A DNA stretch of 19,331 nt from Candidatus Falkowiibacteriota bacterium (GTDB taxonomy: Bacteria > Patescibacteriota > Patescibacteriia > Patescibacteriales > SZUA-104): contig JALUVW010000007.1 in assembly GCA_027020105.1 (NCBI GenBank), positions 1 through 19,331 on the forward strand, read 5' to 3'. Below are positions 7,040-14,652 of the stretch, piece by piece. Both the position numbers and the translations under genes were made by a program. The notes under the pieces were generated by a model, which was not told the DNA's origin, searched no databases, and saw nothing but the letters and a program-made list of their open reading frames with translations. The stretch's first letter is position 1. Each line of letters starts with the position of its first letter.

Positions 7040-8620
7040 ATGCCAAAAGCAATAATAAAAGACGCCGGGATTGAAATACAAGACGGCGGACAGCAGACTT
7101 TTATTCGCTATGCCAATAAAAATCTTGGCCAAAATTTCAGTTATTATAAAAATCCGACAACAGGAAAAGTGGTTGGGCTGGGAAAAGCGCAAGCGGGAAA
7201 ACTCGGGCAAAACCTCGCCAATATAGGTTTTGTGCCGATCAGCGCGACTGACGCTTTCAAGAAGCCTGATATTGGGGCGGGAAACGGTCGTATTGGCGCG
7301 GCCGGAATAAACGATACCGGAGCCGGAATTGATAATACCGATATAGACATCGGTTCGTCGCAAACCATTGAAGAAATCCGGCAAAGAGAAATAGAGCGCA
7401 AAAAAGCTATTGCCGAGCAAGCTGAAATATTATTCGCTCCAAAAATACAAAGAGCCACGCAGGTGGCGGAAGCGCGTCTTGGGTCAACTCGCGCGCAACT
7501 TGGCGGCGCGAGAGGGCTTGGCGCTTCTTCCGCGGCGATTTCGTTTCTTCAGCAGATAGAAAAGGAAGGAGAGGATATGATTAAAGAGGTGGAGTCGCAA
7601 AAGGAACAATTTATCGCTCAAGGAAATTTTGAGGCGAGCGAAAGGGCCGATAAAGCCATACAAGATTTAATGGACAGGCAGCTGCAAATAAAGATGTTTA
7701 ATCAGGAAATGAAATTAAAACGGTTGGGGATAGGATTACAGGAGAGACAATTAGATATAACGCAACAAAATATGATATTTGACCAAGCGGCAACTAGGGC
7801 GGGATTAACAGGAATATTTGAAGGAAAGCCGACAATTCAAGCGAAGCAATTAGAATTGCAAAACCAATTAGCGGAAGCTGGAGTTACAGGAATTTTTAAG
7901 GGGGCTCCAACTATCGCTGGACAACAATTAGAAATTCAAAAAGCTCAATTACAACAGCAATTACAACAACAACCGTTTGAAAATCAAATAGCATTATTTT
8001 CGTTGCTTGCCAATATCCCACAAAATCAATCGGTAACTGTTACGCTTCCCGGTATGGGGGAGCAAACATTTAGCGGATTAAAGAGAGTGGTTGGAGCTGG
8101 CGCATCCAACGGAGTGAGTGTTGCTGATCCAACAGCAATGGCTTTCGCGAATAGAGTCCAGCAAGATGAAAATTTTGATTTAGTAGATGTTCCTGAAAAA
8201 TATAAGGGTGCGGTGGCGATGATTTTGGCGGGTGAGGTGCCTACAGTTAATGAAGAAGACGCGAAACAAACTGTTAAGGATGAAATTAAATTTAATGTTC
8301 AGGTTGGAGGCAGTGATTATGAAACTGAAAGAGCAAAAATATTGGAAAATCCTGAATTAGATATATCTGAAAAAGAAGAAATGTTAAATTATATTAACGG
8401 GTTGGAAGAGCAAGAACAAGCAGAATTAGGAACTGCCGGAGAGAGAGTGGGTGATATAGCCAAAAGGGCGGTTGCGGGATTATTTAATATTGGTCCTGCT
8501 ACGGCTGATTTTATCACTGATATGCTTGGAATGGAATCTATTACAGGAGGATTAAGATTTGATTTAAGCGGTATTGGCGGTCCAGGACAAATAGCGCCTG
8601 GGACAGAATTCATTAAATAA
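7040..8620 (+). CDS. Putative virion protein with coiled coil and 26-residue repeats
   Basis: This is a 526-residue protein without a recognised catalytic motif. Residues 1-75 are Gly-rich. Residues of about 112-250 are charged and helical ('RQREIERKKAIAEQAE', 'ISFLQQIEKEGEDMIKEVES', 'QIKMFNQEMKLKRLGI'), suggesting a long coiled coil. Residues 254-305 contain two 26-residue repeats built on 'AG(L/V)TGIF(E/K)G(K/A)PTI', followed by a Gln-rich run ('QLQQQLQQQP'). The 'TGxFxGxPT' repeat is known to me from structural proteins of tailed phages. Residues of about 460-526 are Gly/hydrophobic. The place between the fibre-like gene and the giant last gene suggests an internal virion or ejection protein. 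Base composition changes from about 58% GC near 7441-7560 to below 40% after about 7800. Confidence 0.6.
   Translation: MPKAIIKDAGIEIQDGGQQTFIRYANKNLGQNFSYYKNPTTGKVVGLGKAQAGKLGQNLANIGFVPISATDAFKKPDIGAGNGRIGAAGINDTGAGIDNTDIDIGSSQTIEEIRQREIERKKAIAEQAEILFAPKIQRATQVAEARLGSTRAQLGGARGLGASSAAISFLQQIEKEGEDMIKEVESQKEQFIAQGNFEASERADKAIQDLMDRQLQIKMFNQEMKLKRLGIGLQERQLDITQQNMIFDQAATRAGLTGIFEGKPTIQAKQLELQNQLAEAGVTGIFKGAPTIAGQQLEIQKAQLQQQLQQQPFENQIALFSLLANIPQNQSVTVTLPGMGEQTFSGLKRVVGAGASNGVSVADPTAMAFANRVQQDENFDLVDVPEKYKGAVAMILAGEVPTVNEEDAKQTVKDEIKFNVQVGGSDYETERAKILENPELDISEKEEMLNYINGLEEQEQAELGTAGERVGDIAKRAVAGLFNIGPATADFITDMLGMESITGGLRFDLSGIGGPGQIAPGTEFIK
7799..7954 (+). repeat. Two 78-bp (26-codon) tandem protein-coding repeats
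   Basis: Unit 1 (7799-7876, residues 254-279) and unit 2 (7877-7954, residues 280-305) share 'AG-TGIF-G-PTI', then '-QLE-Q' at the same spacing. The DNA copies have diverged, so the duplication is not recent. It lies at the end of the coiled-coil region of the virion protein. Confidence 0.75.
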
Positions 8621-8625
8621 TAATT

Positions 8626-11600
8626 ATGTCATTCGTAAATTACGTACAACAACAAAGAAAACCTTTTAAAAAACAAGGGGGTCTGACTCCTGAAGTTCAG
8701 ACCCTTCTTAACATTGCGGAATTAAAAGGGTTAAAAGGCGCTGAAGATATTTTAAAGGAAAAGCGACCAAAAACATCTACATTAATGAAAGCCCTAAGAA
8801 TATTGCAAACAGGTGAATTCGCGGTAGGAGGATTATTATCAGGCAAGGGTATAAGAGCCGGTATTAAACAACAAATCACACCATCAAGAGCATTAGGGAT
8901 TTCCAGAAAACATAAGGATTTTAAATCAGCAATAAAAGATCCGAGCAGCTATTTGGCATTCGCCGTAGATGTTTTACTTGACCCTGTTACTTATGTTTCT
9001 TTTGGGCTTGGGGAGGGGGCGCAAATCGCCGGAAAAACAGGAAGCGTTGTATTAAATAAAACAGGAAAAGAATTATTACGGGAAACAACGGAAAGATTGG
9101 CTAAAACAACAACACATGAAATAGCCGAAGCGCAAGCGAGGAAAATTATGGCTCGTAGAATTGCAACTAAAAATGGAGCTGAAAAGTATATTGATAAAGG
9201 TGGTTTAAAATTTTTTGGACAGACGATATTACCGCAAACAACGCTTAAAAAACCGATTCAAATGGTTGGTAAGGGGTTAGAGAAAATTCCTGGTGTTTCA
9301 GAAACAGTTGAATCTTTTAATAAGGCGTTTAAACCATTCAATGAAATTAAAACAAAAATTCCTCTTGGTGACAAATATATTCAAAGTTTTAGCAATCTGC
9401 AAAAAGCGATTAGGGCGCAGAATGTTAAATTTTTAGAACGGATTGGCTTAATGAAAAAACAGGCAAAACAATTGCAAAAATTGGTTGGCAATAAACCAAT
9501 TGAAGATATTATTGCTGAATCAATGCAAACGGGAAAATTCACAGGAATCAGAGAAGTTGATGGAGTTATCAAGGGACTAAATGAATTTAACAAAAAATTC
9601 AGGTTAGCAGAAAAATCAAGAGGAATTAAGGTTGGTAATGTCCCTAATTATTTACGTAGATTTTTGACTGAAGACGGAAGAAAATATATTGAAAAAGGTG
9701 GTCAATTAAATATATCTATTAGCCGTCCTCCAAGAGTTAAGGCAGGATTTGCCAAGGGGAGAAGATTTGTAAAAATATTAGACGAAGAAGGTAATGAAAT
9801 TATCGCCAGTAAGAAGCTTTTGAATATAACTGAAATAAATAAAAATAAATTGATTTCTAAAATTGAAAAAGATACTGCGAATCAAATTGGGATAATACAA
9901 GATACATTAAAGCGGTTAGCAAAACCGGAAAGAACCAAGGAGTTAGCTAAAACAAGAGAATTGATTAAGTCAATTAAAAAGCAATTAATACCAGATGTTG
10001 CTGAATATTCTGATGACATAATAGACCCAACCAAGGTTGATAAAAAATTATTTAAAAACGCTTTAGAAAGTATTATCGGGCCAGAACGAAGAGAATTGGA
10101 AACAGCGTTAAAAGAGGCGGAACAATTATTAAAGGCTGATATTGGAAGAGAATTTTTAAATAAACCGCTAAAATTAAGAAATAAAATAATTGATGCACGT
10201 AAGAAAAAAATTGTTGAATTATCTAATAAAATAGTAAAAATTCAAAATGACGCTTTCCACAAAATTGAAGAGCTAGAATTTTTTGATTTTATTAATCCTG
10301 TAACCGGAAAAAGATATAAGCTTTCTGACACACCATTAACAATAGCTGAAATAAATAAGGAAATGGAACCAATATTATATCAAGTATTAGGCAAAAAAGG
10401 ATTAAAATTTTTTGAGGAAGATCCGTTCAAAGCTGTCGCAGGTCGCGGCGTAGAATCATTCAAAGCTCAAAACACTATTGACTGGTTCAATGATGTGGCA
10501 AGACAGTTTGGCAAAGTTGGTGGAGAACTTGACGAGGCAGGAAAATTACGACCACAAATTATTAACGGTGTTCAATATGTTGAATCTTCGGTTAAGGAAT
10601 TAAAAGGAGTGTTATTACCAAAACCAATAGTAAAACATTTAGACGATATGTACACATTTCTTAATAATGATGAGGCAACTAATGCTTTTCTAAAAACTTA
10701 TGATAAAATACTTGCGATTTGGAAAGGCTCAGTTACTGGCTGGTTTCCCGCATTTCACACAAGAAATTTTATAGGTGGCGTTTGGAATAATTTTTTAGCT
10801 GGGCTTAAAGATCCTAAAATGTATGCTATTGGCAATGACATTGCCAGGGGTAAACAAGGATATATTGTGACTCAATTAGGCAGAAAAATAGATTACGCTG
10901 ATATTAGAAAATTAATTAATCAAAAAGGAATAACAGGACAACCCGGAATCCTTGATGTGTTTCAAGAAACAGAAAAGTTAGCTGAGGCTGGTTGGAAAAG
11001 AAAAATAACTGAATTACCAAAAGTCGCTATGGGGACAGTAGAAGATAGGTTAAGAATTCCATTATTTGTGGATAGATTAATTAAAGGCGATACTGTAGAT
11101 CAAGCCGCGAAAAAAGTTTTTCAATTTCATTTTGATTATGCTCCGGAAGGGCTAACTCTTTTTGAAAGAAATGTTATGAGAAGATTGTTGCCATTTTATA
11201 GATGGTCGCGAGGAAATATCCCGTTACAATTAGAAAATTTAGCTAAACAGCCCGGTAAATATGCGGGATTGCAAAAACTTATAGATACTGTTCAAGATAC
11301 AGACAAAGCTAGAATGGAATATAAGGATTTGCCAGAATATATGAGAGAAAATATACCGATTAGAATTGGGGAAAAGCAAGGCATGGGACAATATTTATAT
11401 GGATTAGGATTGCCCGTTGAAGACATTAATAAATTATGGCGCGGTTCTATAAAGAGAACTATGCAAGGAATATTGGGAGAATTTAGTCCTGCGTTGAAAT
11501 TTCCTCTTGAAAAAGCTACTGGTATTAATTTATATTTCGGAACTCCGATTAAAGATTGGTCAAGGGCACCGTCATTTTTAAAAAAATTACCTAAACCAGT

Positions 11601-11985
11601 TAAAGATTGGTTAGATATGAAAGAAATAACAAAATCAGATGGAACAAAAAAACTAGTAGCTGATCCAGATAAACTACATACATTACAAGCTATTCTTTCT
11701 AGAGGATGGATTACGGCTGATAAATTAAGTAATGATAAAACATTAACAGCAATTAAAGTTCTTTACAGCTTGACAGGATTAAAGGCCAAATCTGTTAATT
11801 TAGAGCAACAAAGATATTTTTATAATAGAGATAGAATAAGAGCGTTAGAGGATTATTTTCAACGAATGGGTGAAGGCAGAATATTCCAAAATTTTTATTT
11901 TACCAAAGAGCAGAAAGAACAATTCCCTAAAGAAATACAAGAAGCATTGAAACTGCAAGCTAAAGAGAGGCGTAAGAAAAAATAA
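8626..11985 (+). CDS. Very large putative internal virion protein (1119 residues)
   Basis: This is the longest gene in the window and the last of the + block. Residues 1-130 include Gly/Ala-rich hydrophobic stretches ('LQTGEFAVGGLLSGKGI', 'YLAFAVDVLLDPVTYVSFGL') that could touch membranes. Residues of about 140-600 are Lys-rich helices. Residues of about 660-770 hold a conserved-looking core ('LLPKPIVKHLDDMYTFL', 'AIWKGSVTGWFPAFHTRNFI', then 'GVWNNFLAG'), and residues of about 845-880 continue it ('RRLLPFYRWSRGNIPLQLEN'). This core, with 'fPaFHxRNxxxxxWNN' and 'llPFyrW', recalls domains in large polyvalent or internal proteins of phages, possibly the LPD38-like group, but I could not check this. 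An ejection protein that enters the cell with DNA is a fair guess. No lysozyme or polymerase motif was seen. The gene is AT-rich relative to 2.2-7.7 kb. Confidence 0.6.
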   Translation: MSFVNYVQQQRKPFKKQGGLTPEVQTLLNIAELKGLKGAEDILKEKRPKTSTLMKALRILQTGEFAVGGLLSGKGIRAGIKQQITPSRALGISRKHKDFKSAIKDPSSYLAFAVDVLLDPVTYVSFGLGEGAQIAGKTGSVVLNKTGKELLRETTERLAKTTTHEIAEAQARKIMARRIATKNGAEKYIDKGGLKFFGQTILPQTTLKKPIQMVGKGLEKIPGVSETVESFNKAFKPFNEIKTKIPLGDKYIQSFSNLQKAIRAQNVKFLERIGLMKKQAKQLQKLVGNKPIEDIIAESMQTGKFTGIREVDGVIKGLNEFNKKFRLAEKSRGIKVGNVPNYLRRFLTEDGRKYIEKGGQLNISISRPPRVKAGFAKGRRFVKILDEEGNEIIASKKLLNITEINKNKLISKIEKDTANQIGIIQDTLKRLAKPERTKELAKTRELIKSIKKQLIPDVAEYSDDIIDPTKVDKKLFKNALESIIGPERRELETALKEAEQLLKADIGREFLNKPLKLRNKIIDARKKKIVELSNKIVKIQNDAFHKIEELEFFDFINPVTGKRYKLSDTPLTIAEINKEMEPILYQVLGKKGLKFFEEDPFKAVAGRGVESFKAQNTIDWFNDVARQFGKVGGELDEAGKLRPQIINGVQYVESSVKELKGVLLPKPIVKHLDDMYTFLNNDEATNAFLKTYDKILAIWKGSVTGWFPAFHTRNFIGGVWNNFLAGLKDPKMYAIGNDIARGKQGYIVTQLGRKIDYADIRKLINQKGITGQPGILDVFQETEKLAEAGWKRKITELPKVAMGTVEDRLRIPLFVDRLIKGDTVDQAAKKVFQFHFDYAPEGLTLFERNVMRRLLPFYRWSRGNIPLQLENLAKQPGKYAGLQKLIDTVQDTDKARMEYKDLPEYMRENIPIRIGEKQGMGQYLYGLGLPVEDINKLWRGSIKRTMQGILGEFSPALKFPLEKATGINLYFGTPIKDWSRAPSFLKKLPKPVKDWLDMKEITKSDGTKKLVADPDKLHTLQAILSRGWITADKLSNDKTLTAIKVLYSLTGLKAKSVNLEQQRYFYNRDRIRALEDYFQRMGEGRIFQNFYFTKEQKEQFPKEIQEALKLQAKERRKKK

Positions 11986-12153
11986 TTACATTACTGGCAC
12001 TGGATAATCATAATCACAGCAATTTGGTGCATAATCTGGGTCAGGTAATTCAAATGGCGCTGATGGATATTCTGGCTGATTCATTGCTCCGAAAATTAAT
12101 AATGAGATTATTCCGATAAAAACTATCCACCCTATTAAATCTTTTGTATTCAT
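11986..12153 (-). CDS. Small single-pass membrane protein (55 residues)
   Basis: The start at 12153 was chosen because 'MNTKDLIGWIVFIGIISLLI' gives a clean N-terminal membrane segment and because GGAGG lies upstream (12168-12172, 14 nt from the ATG). A longer in-frame version from 12243 would run through the GC-rich element and is unlikely. The tail of about 25 residues is acidic and rich in Pro, Tyr and Asp ('PFELPDPDYAPNCCDYDYPV'), with an adjacent Cys pair. It is the last gene of the - strand block, and its stop codon abuts the stop of the converging virion gene. The function is unknown. Superinfection exclusion or an inhibitory membrane peptide are possibilities without direct support. 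Confidence 0.5.
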   Translation of the reverse strand: MNTKDLIGWIVFIGIISLLIFGAMNQPEYPSAPFELPDPDYAPNCCDYDYPVPVM

Positions 12154-12167
12154 AAAATATATATTAA

Positions 12168-12172
12168 CCTCC
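12168..12172 (-). promoter_or_regulatory. Shine-Dalgarno-like GGAGG before the 55-residue protein
   Basis: On the - strand GGAGG precedes ATG 12153 with a 14-nt AT spacer, longer than the optimum. It is one of only two convincing Shine-Dalgarno cores seen next to starts here, and it sits in the folded arm of the GC-rich element. Confidence 0.4.
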
Positions 12173-12252
12173 GCCTCATGAGAGGGGTGGGGGTTTCTTG
12201 ACGGCTTGATGATTATAACTCGTCGTAGCCCTTGCCCTCCCACGAAGCGGAG
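12168..12252 (-). other. GC-rich structured intergenic element
   Basis: This 85-nt stretch is much richer in GC than the AT-rich surroundings. CTCCGC (12169-12174) pairs with GCGGAG (12247-12252). Inside this, GTGGG can pair with CCCAC (12238-12242), and GACG with CGTC, giving a nested fold. CTCATGAG (12175-12182) is a palindrome. Read on the - strand, the last arm contains the GGAGG ahead of the 55-residue membrane protein, so folding could hide that site. It might instead be a host-type dispersed repeat or an old insertion-sequence end. Confidence 0.45.
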
Positions 12253-12259
12253 TTTTATT

Positions 12260-12520
12260 TTAATTATTAATTATTTTAATTTCAACATTCCAAGCTTCGT
12301 TATAATTAATTTTATATTTACCGGTAAGGCCTGTATTGAATATTCTATCGTATTCATCTCCGTTCTGAATATTAAATTTCTCTATCAGCCAAATACCTTC
12401 CTTTAGCCTCTTTTCCTTGTCTTTTCCCCATGAAAATATTTCAAATTCAGGGTTGCCTGATTTATAACAATACACTGTCCCGAATCCATCTTCATGTTTT
12501 TTGTATACGTTATATATCAT
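12260..12520 (-). CDS. Hypothetical protein (86 residues)
   Basis: This is a small acidic/basic-mixed protein rich in aromatic residues and Asn ('MIYNVYKKHEDGFGTVYCYK', 'EGIWLIEKFN', 'KYKINYNEAWNVEIKI'). The start at 12520 is supported by the ATAAAAC motif three bases upstream and by the six-base gap to the preceding gene's stop at 12527. I do not recognise a family and see no membrane segment, metal site or catalytic motif. The position downstream of the resolvase candidate in the same block suggests an accessory early-type protein. Confidence 0.6.
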   Translation of the reverse strand: MIYNVYKKHEDGFGTVYCYKSGNPEFEIFSWGKDKEKRLKEGIWLIEKFNIQNGDEYDRIFNTGLTGKYKINYNEAWNVEIKIINN

Positions 12521-12523
12521 ATG

Positions 12524-12530
12524 GTTTTAT
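12524..12530 (-). promoter_or_regulatory. ATAAAAC translation-leader motif
   Basis: Read on the - strand, ATAAAAC is followed by CAT and then ATG 12520. It overlaps the TAA stop of the resolvase candidate. Confidence 0.4.
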
Positions 12531-12907
12531 TTTAAATAACAGGAGCGGCCGTATTGCTTGGCCATGTCCTCTGTTATTGATTTACGATTAAAAATTCCCT
12601 TCATGTGTAAAAAATCTTCCAGCTCTATCATATAAAACTTCTTCTGCCCTCTTTTGTAAAACATTATCACGATATACGCTTCCGCGCCAGTGACGCATAA
12701 ACAATCAAAGGGATTTTGCATACCAAGATCGGGGATCTTATACACCATTTTCTTTTTAGCGGCCGCAAGCCCTTCTATTTGATGTTCTTTAACAGCCGAA
12801 AACGGCAGTGATTTGTCTTTGCAGAATTTTAATTCAAAGACGGATGTCTTATTTATATTGTATTTGCACCAGCGGGTGAACCTCCGCTGAAAATCTCGCT
12901 CTGTCAT
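12527..12907 (-). CDS. RecU/Hjc-like PD-(D/E)XK nuclease, candidate Holliday junction resolvase
   Basis: The start at 12907 (126 residues, 'MTERDFQRRFTRWCKYNI') is preferred over an in-frame start at 12997. It follows the previous stop by four bases, whereas the longer form would overlap that gene by about 85 nt. Residues 24-27 'FELK' (Glu25, Lys27), followed by 'LPFSAVKEHQIEGL' (His42, Gln43), match the 'E-x-K ... l-HQ' arrangement of RecU-like resolvases. Asp60 and Asp68 are candidate further metal ligands. 'AYIVIMFYKRGQKKFYMIEL' resembles the strand pair after the active site in this fold. It would resolve branched DNA during recombination or before packaging, in keeping with the nearby ATPase, exonuclease and helicase. 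The protein is short, and a VRR-NUC-type nuclease is an alternative. Confidence 0.6.
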   Translation of the reverse strand: MTERDFQRRFTRWCKYNINKTSVFELKFCKDKSLPFSAVKEHQIEGLAAAKKKMVYKIPDLGMQNPFDCLCVTGAEAYIVIMFYKRGQKKFYMIELEDFLHMKGIFNRKSITEDMAKQYGRSCYLK

Positions 12908-12911
12908 ATAT

Positions 12912-13238
12912 TTATTCTTTATATTCTTTAAATGTATATGATATTTCTCCTTCGCCTGAAACCTTTTGAACATCAAAGTATTCGCAGGAGAAAACATTAA
13001 CTATAAAAACTCTTTGACCGTCGCCATAAGAGGATATTAAAAAATCAGAACTGTATCTATTTCTTTCGACTTCTCCATACTCATAACTTTCTAAATAAAA
13101 CCAAGGATTATTTTCACTATACGCTTTATTTATATCACAATCTTTTGTTTGTGAACCAACTAACTTAAATCCTATACTGCCATTTGTTTTATGAAAAATT
13201 ACGACTTGTATTATTTTATTTTTTAACACGTTTTTCAT
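12912..13238 (-). CDS. Hypothetical protein (108 residues)
   Basis: The start ATG at 13236-13238 overlaps the upstream stop (ATGA), so translation is probably coupled. The protein is mixed-charge and aromatic-rich, with beta-like stretches ('KIIQVVIFHKTNGSIGFKLV', 'GQRVFIVNVFSCEYFDVQKV', 'GEISYTFKEYKE') and no transmembrane segment or known catalytic motif. I do not recognise it. It lies between a helicase-proximal small gene and the resolvase candidate. Confidence 0.55.
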   Translation of the reverse strand: MKNVLKNKIIQVVIFHKTNGSIGFKLVGSQTKDCDINKAYSENNPWFYLESYEYGEVERNRYSSDFLISSYGDGQRVFIVNVFSCEYFDVQKVSGEGEISYTFKEYKE

Positions 13239-13453
13239 ATATTTACATCAGGATTTTTTAAATAATATATTATTTGACTCATAATAGAATTCTTTTGGTC
13301 TTGCGTAACGCTTTTTTTTGACAAACGGCCGGTCTCTTTGGCGATATAGATTGATAACGGATCACCGACTGACGGCTTAAAATCACGCATTAACGCGGCA
13401 AGTTCCGCCTCAAGCTTCTTTCCTAATAATTTGTCTTTTTCTTTTTTTGTCAT
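13235..13453 (-). CDS. Hypothetical helical protein (72 residues)
   Basis: This is a small, charged, probably all-helical protein ('MTKKEKDKLLGKKLEAELAA', then 'RDFKPSVGDPLSIYIAKETG'). Both ends overlap neighbouring genes by four bases (ATGA), a sign of a tightly packed operon. ATAAAAC lies three bases before the ATG. The function is unknown. The position directly after the helicase gene suggests a helicase or replication accessory factor, but nothing in the sequence proves this. Confidence 0.55.
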   Translation of the reverse strand: MTKKEKDKLLGKKLEAELAALMRDFKPSVGDPLSIYIAKETGRLSKKSVTQDQKNSIMSQIIYYLKNPDVNI

Positions 13454-14652
13454 ATTGTTTTATCGTAAATGGCGCAATCAAAATCTTGTTTGCGATCTAT
13501 GCACTTTTTAACATTTTCATCAATCGTATCTTTAACTATTAACGATATATAAACATTCCTCTTGATTTTATTTATTCTTTGAATCCGGCCCTTCATTTGA
13601 ATATAATTCTTCAAACTAAAATCGTAGCTGTAAAATATCATTATCGGGAACGACGGGAGCTCATACCCCTCTGAACAAGCGGCGTTGGCAATGACGATAG
13701 CTTTATCTGATTTATCCGCTTGTTCAATTACCTCTTGTTTATTTTTTGTTGATCCGGTAATTTCAAAAACAGGTGGGGGATTTTTCCGTATTTGAATTTG
13801 GCTCTTAATATTTTTAATTTCATTATTATATCTGCAAACTACTACAATTTTTTTATGCTCTTGGCACAATTCCAGCAGTCTGTTCAATTTATTTGATTTA
13901 AAAAATTTATCTTCAATATAACCGTCACCTTTTAAAGTTCCGCCGCATATCTGGTGTATCTTCGTCCATTTAACTATCGGCATTACATCGTCTATTTCGG
14001 CGATCGCCCGTCTCTGTTCCGCCGTTAATTCAAAATATTCAGTTTTGAATATTTGCTCCGGCATATCAACGCAATCTTCCAATTTAATCGTATTACCCAA
14101 TTTGTCAACAAGTTCCGCTATATCCTGTTCAATTCCTTTTTTAATTACCGGAACGGTTCTCGCGCCGAATTTCACTTCATAAAAAAATTTCTGCTTGTAA
14201 CGCATATAATTCCAATTTCTTCCAAGTATTGAAGCCAGCGCGTATATGTTCCATGGCGTTGAAAGAAACGGCGTTGCCGTTAGGAGATAAACACATTGCG
14301 GTTTATATGTTCTTACATACCACATCGTTGTTTTATGAATACTTGACTTCATTCCCGAGGCGTAATGCGCTTCATCCCATATAACGCAATCATACTTTCC
14401 TATGCTTTTAACTTTCTTTTTGAATTCTTCTTTCGTCAACACTAACCATTTTGAGTTGCAATATTTATCAATATAGTTTAACCACTGTTCCTTTATGGAC
14501 TTGGGGCATATCACAAGGGCATTATCGGTGTTTTTTTTCGCGAGAAATATCGCTGTAATGCTTTTACCTGTCCCAGTCTCGTGCGCCAAGAGCCATTTTT
14601 TCGGATTTAATTTAAGGAGCTGTTCCTGGTGTGCGTATAATTTAATGTTCAT
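13450..14652 (-). CDS. SNF2/SF2-type DNA helicase
   Basis: This 400-residue protein has a full set of superfamily 2 motifs. A Q-like region 'YAHQEQLLKL' comes near residues 6-15. Walker A is 'HETGTGKS' (24-31), motif II is DEAH (93-96) and motif III is 'LLTATP' (123-128). In the second domain, 'IVVVCRY' (269-275), 'IANAACSEGYELP' (321-333) and 'QMKGRIQRI' (352-360, the arginine-finger region) follow. The compact size and the SNF2-like 'WDEAH' and 'EGYELP' segments match small phage helicases used in replication or recombination. Its start overlaps the methyltransferase stop (ATGA 14649-14652). The role in remodelling or unwinding phage DNA is inferred from the family. No fused nuclease or extra domain was seen. 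Confidence 0.9.
   Translation of the reverse strand: MNIKLYAHQEQLLKLNPKKWLLAHETGTGKSITAIFLAKKNTDNALVICPKSIKEQWLNYIDKYCNSKWLVLTKEEFKKKVKSIGKYDCVIWDEAHYASGMKSSIHKTTMWYVRTYKPQCVYLLTATPFLSTPWNIYALASILGRNWNYMRYKQKFFYEVKFGARTVPVIKKGIEQDIAELVDKLGNTIKLEDCVDMPEQIFKTEYFELTAEQRRAIAEIDDVMPIVKWTKIHQICGGTLKGDGYIEDKFFKSNKLNRLLELCQEHKKIVVVCRYNNEIKNIKSQIQIRKNPPPVFEITGSTKNKQEVIEQADKSDKAIVIANAACSEGYELPSFPIMIFYSYDFSLKNYIQMKGRIQRINKIKRNVYISLIVKDTIDENVKKCIDRKQDFDCAIYDKTI
13457..13463 (-). promoter_or_regulatory. ATAAAAC translation-leader motif
   Basis: Read on the - strand, ATAAAAC is followed by AAT and then ATG 13453. It lies inside the last codons of the helicase gene. Confidence 0.4.

Noticed and set aside
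6875..7458. Antisense frames opposite the small basic and coiled-coil protein genes
   Set aside because: They cross two sense genes and a clear intergenic leader, with no start signal or recognisable domain.
12154..12243. Longer in-frame N terminus of the 55-residue membrane protein, starting at 12243
   Set aside because: It would translate the GC-rich folded element into a Pro/Arg-rich peptide with no membrane or domain sense, and GGAGG before 12153 supports the shorter start.
12908..12997. N-terminal extension of the resolvase candidate from 12997
   Set aside because: It would overlap the previous gene by about 85 nt and has no leader signal. The start at 12907 leaves a four-base gap and keeps the whole nuclease core.
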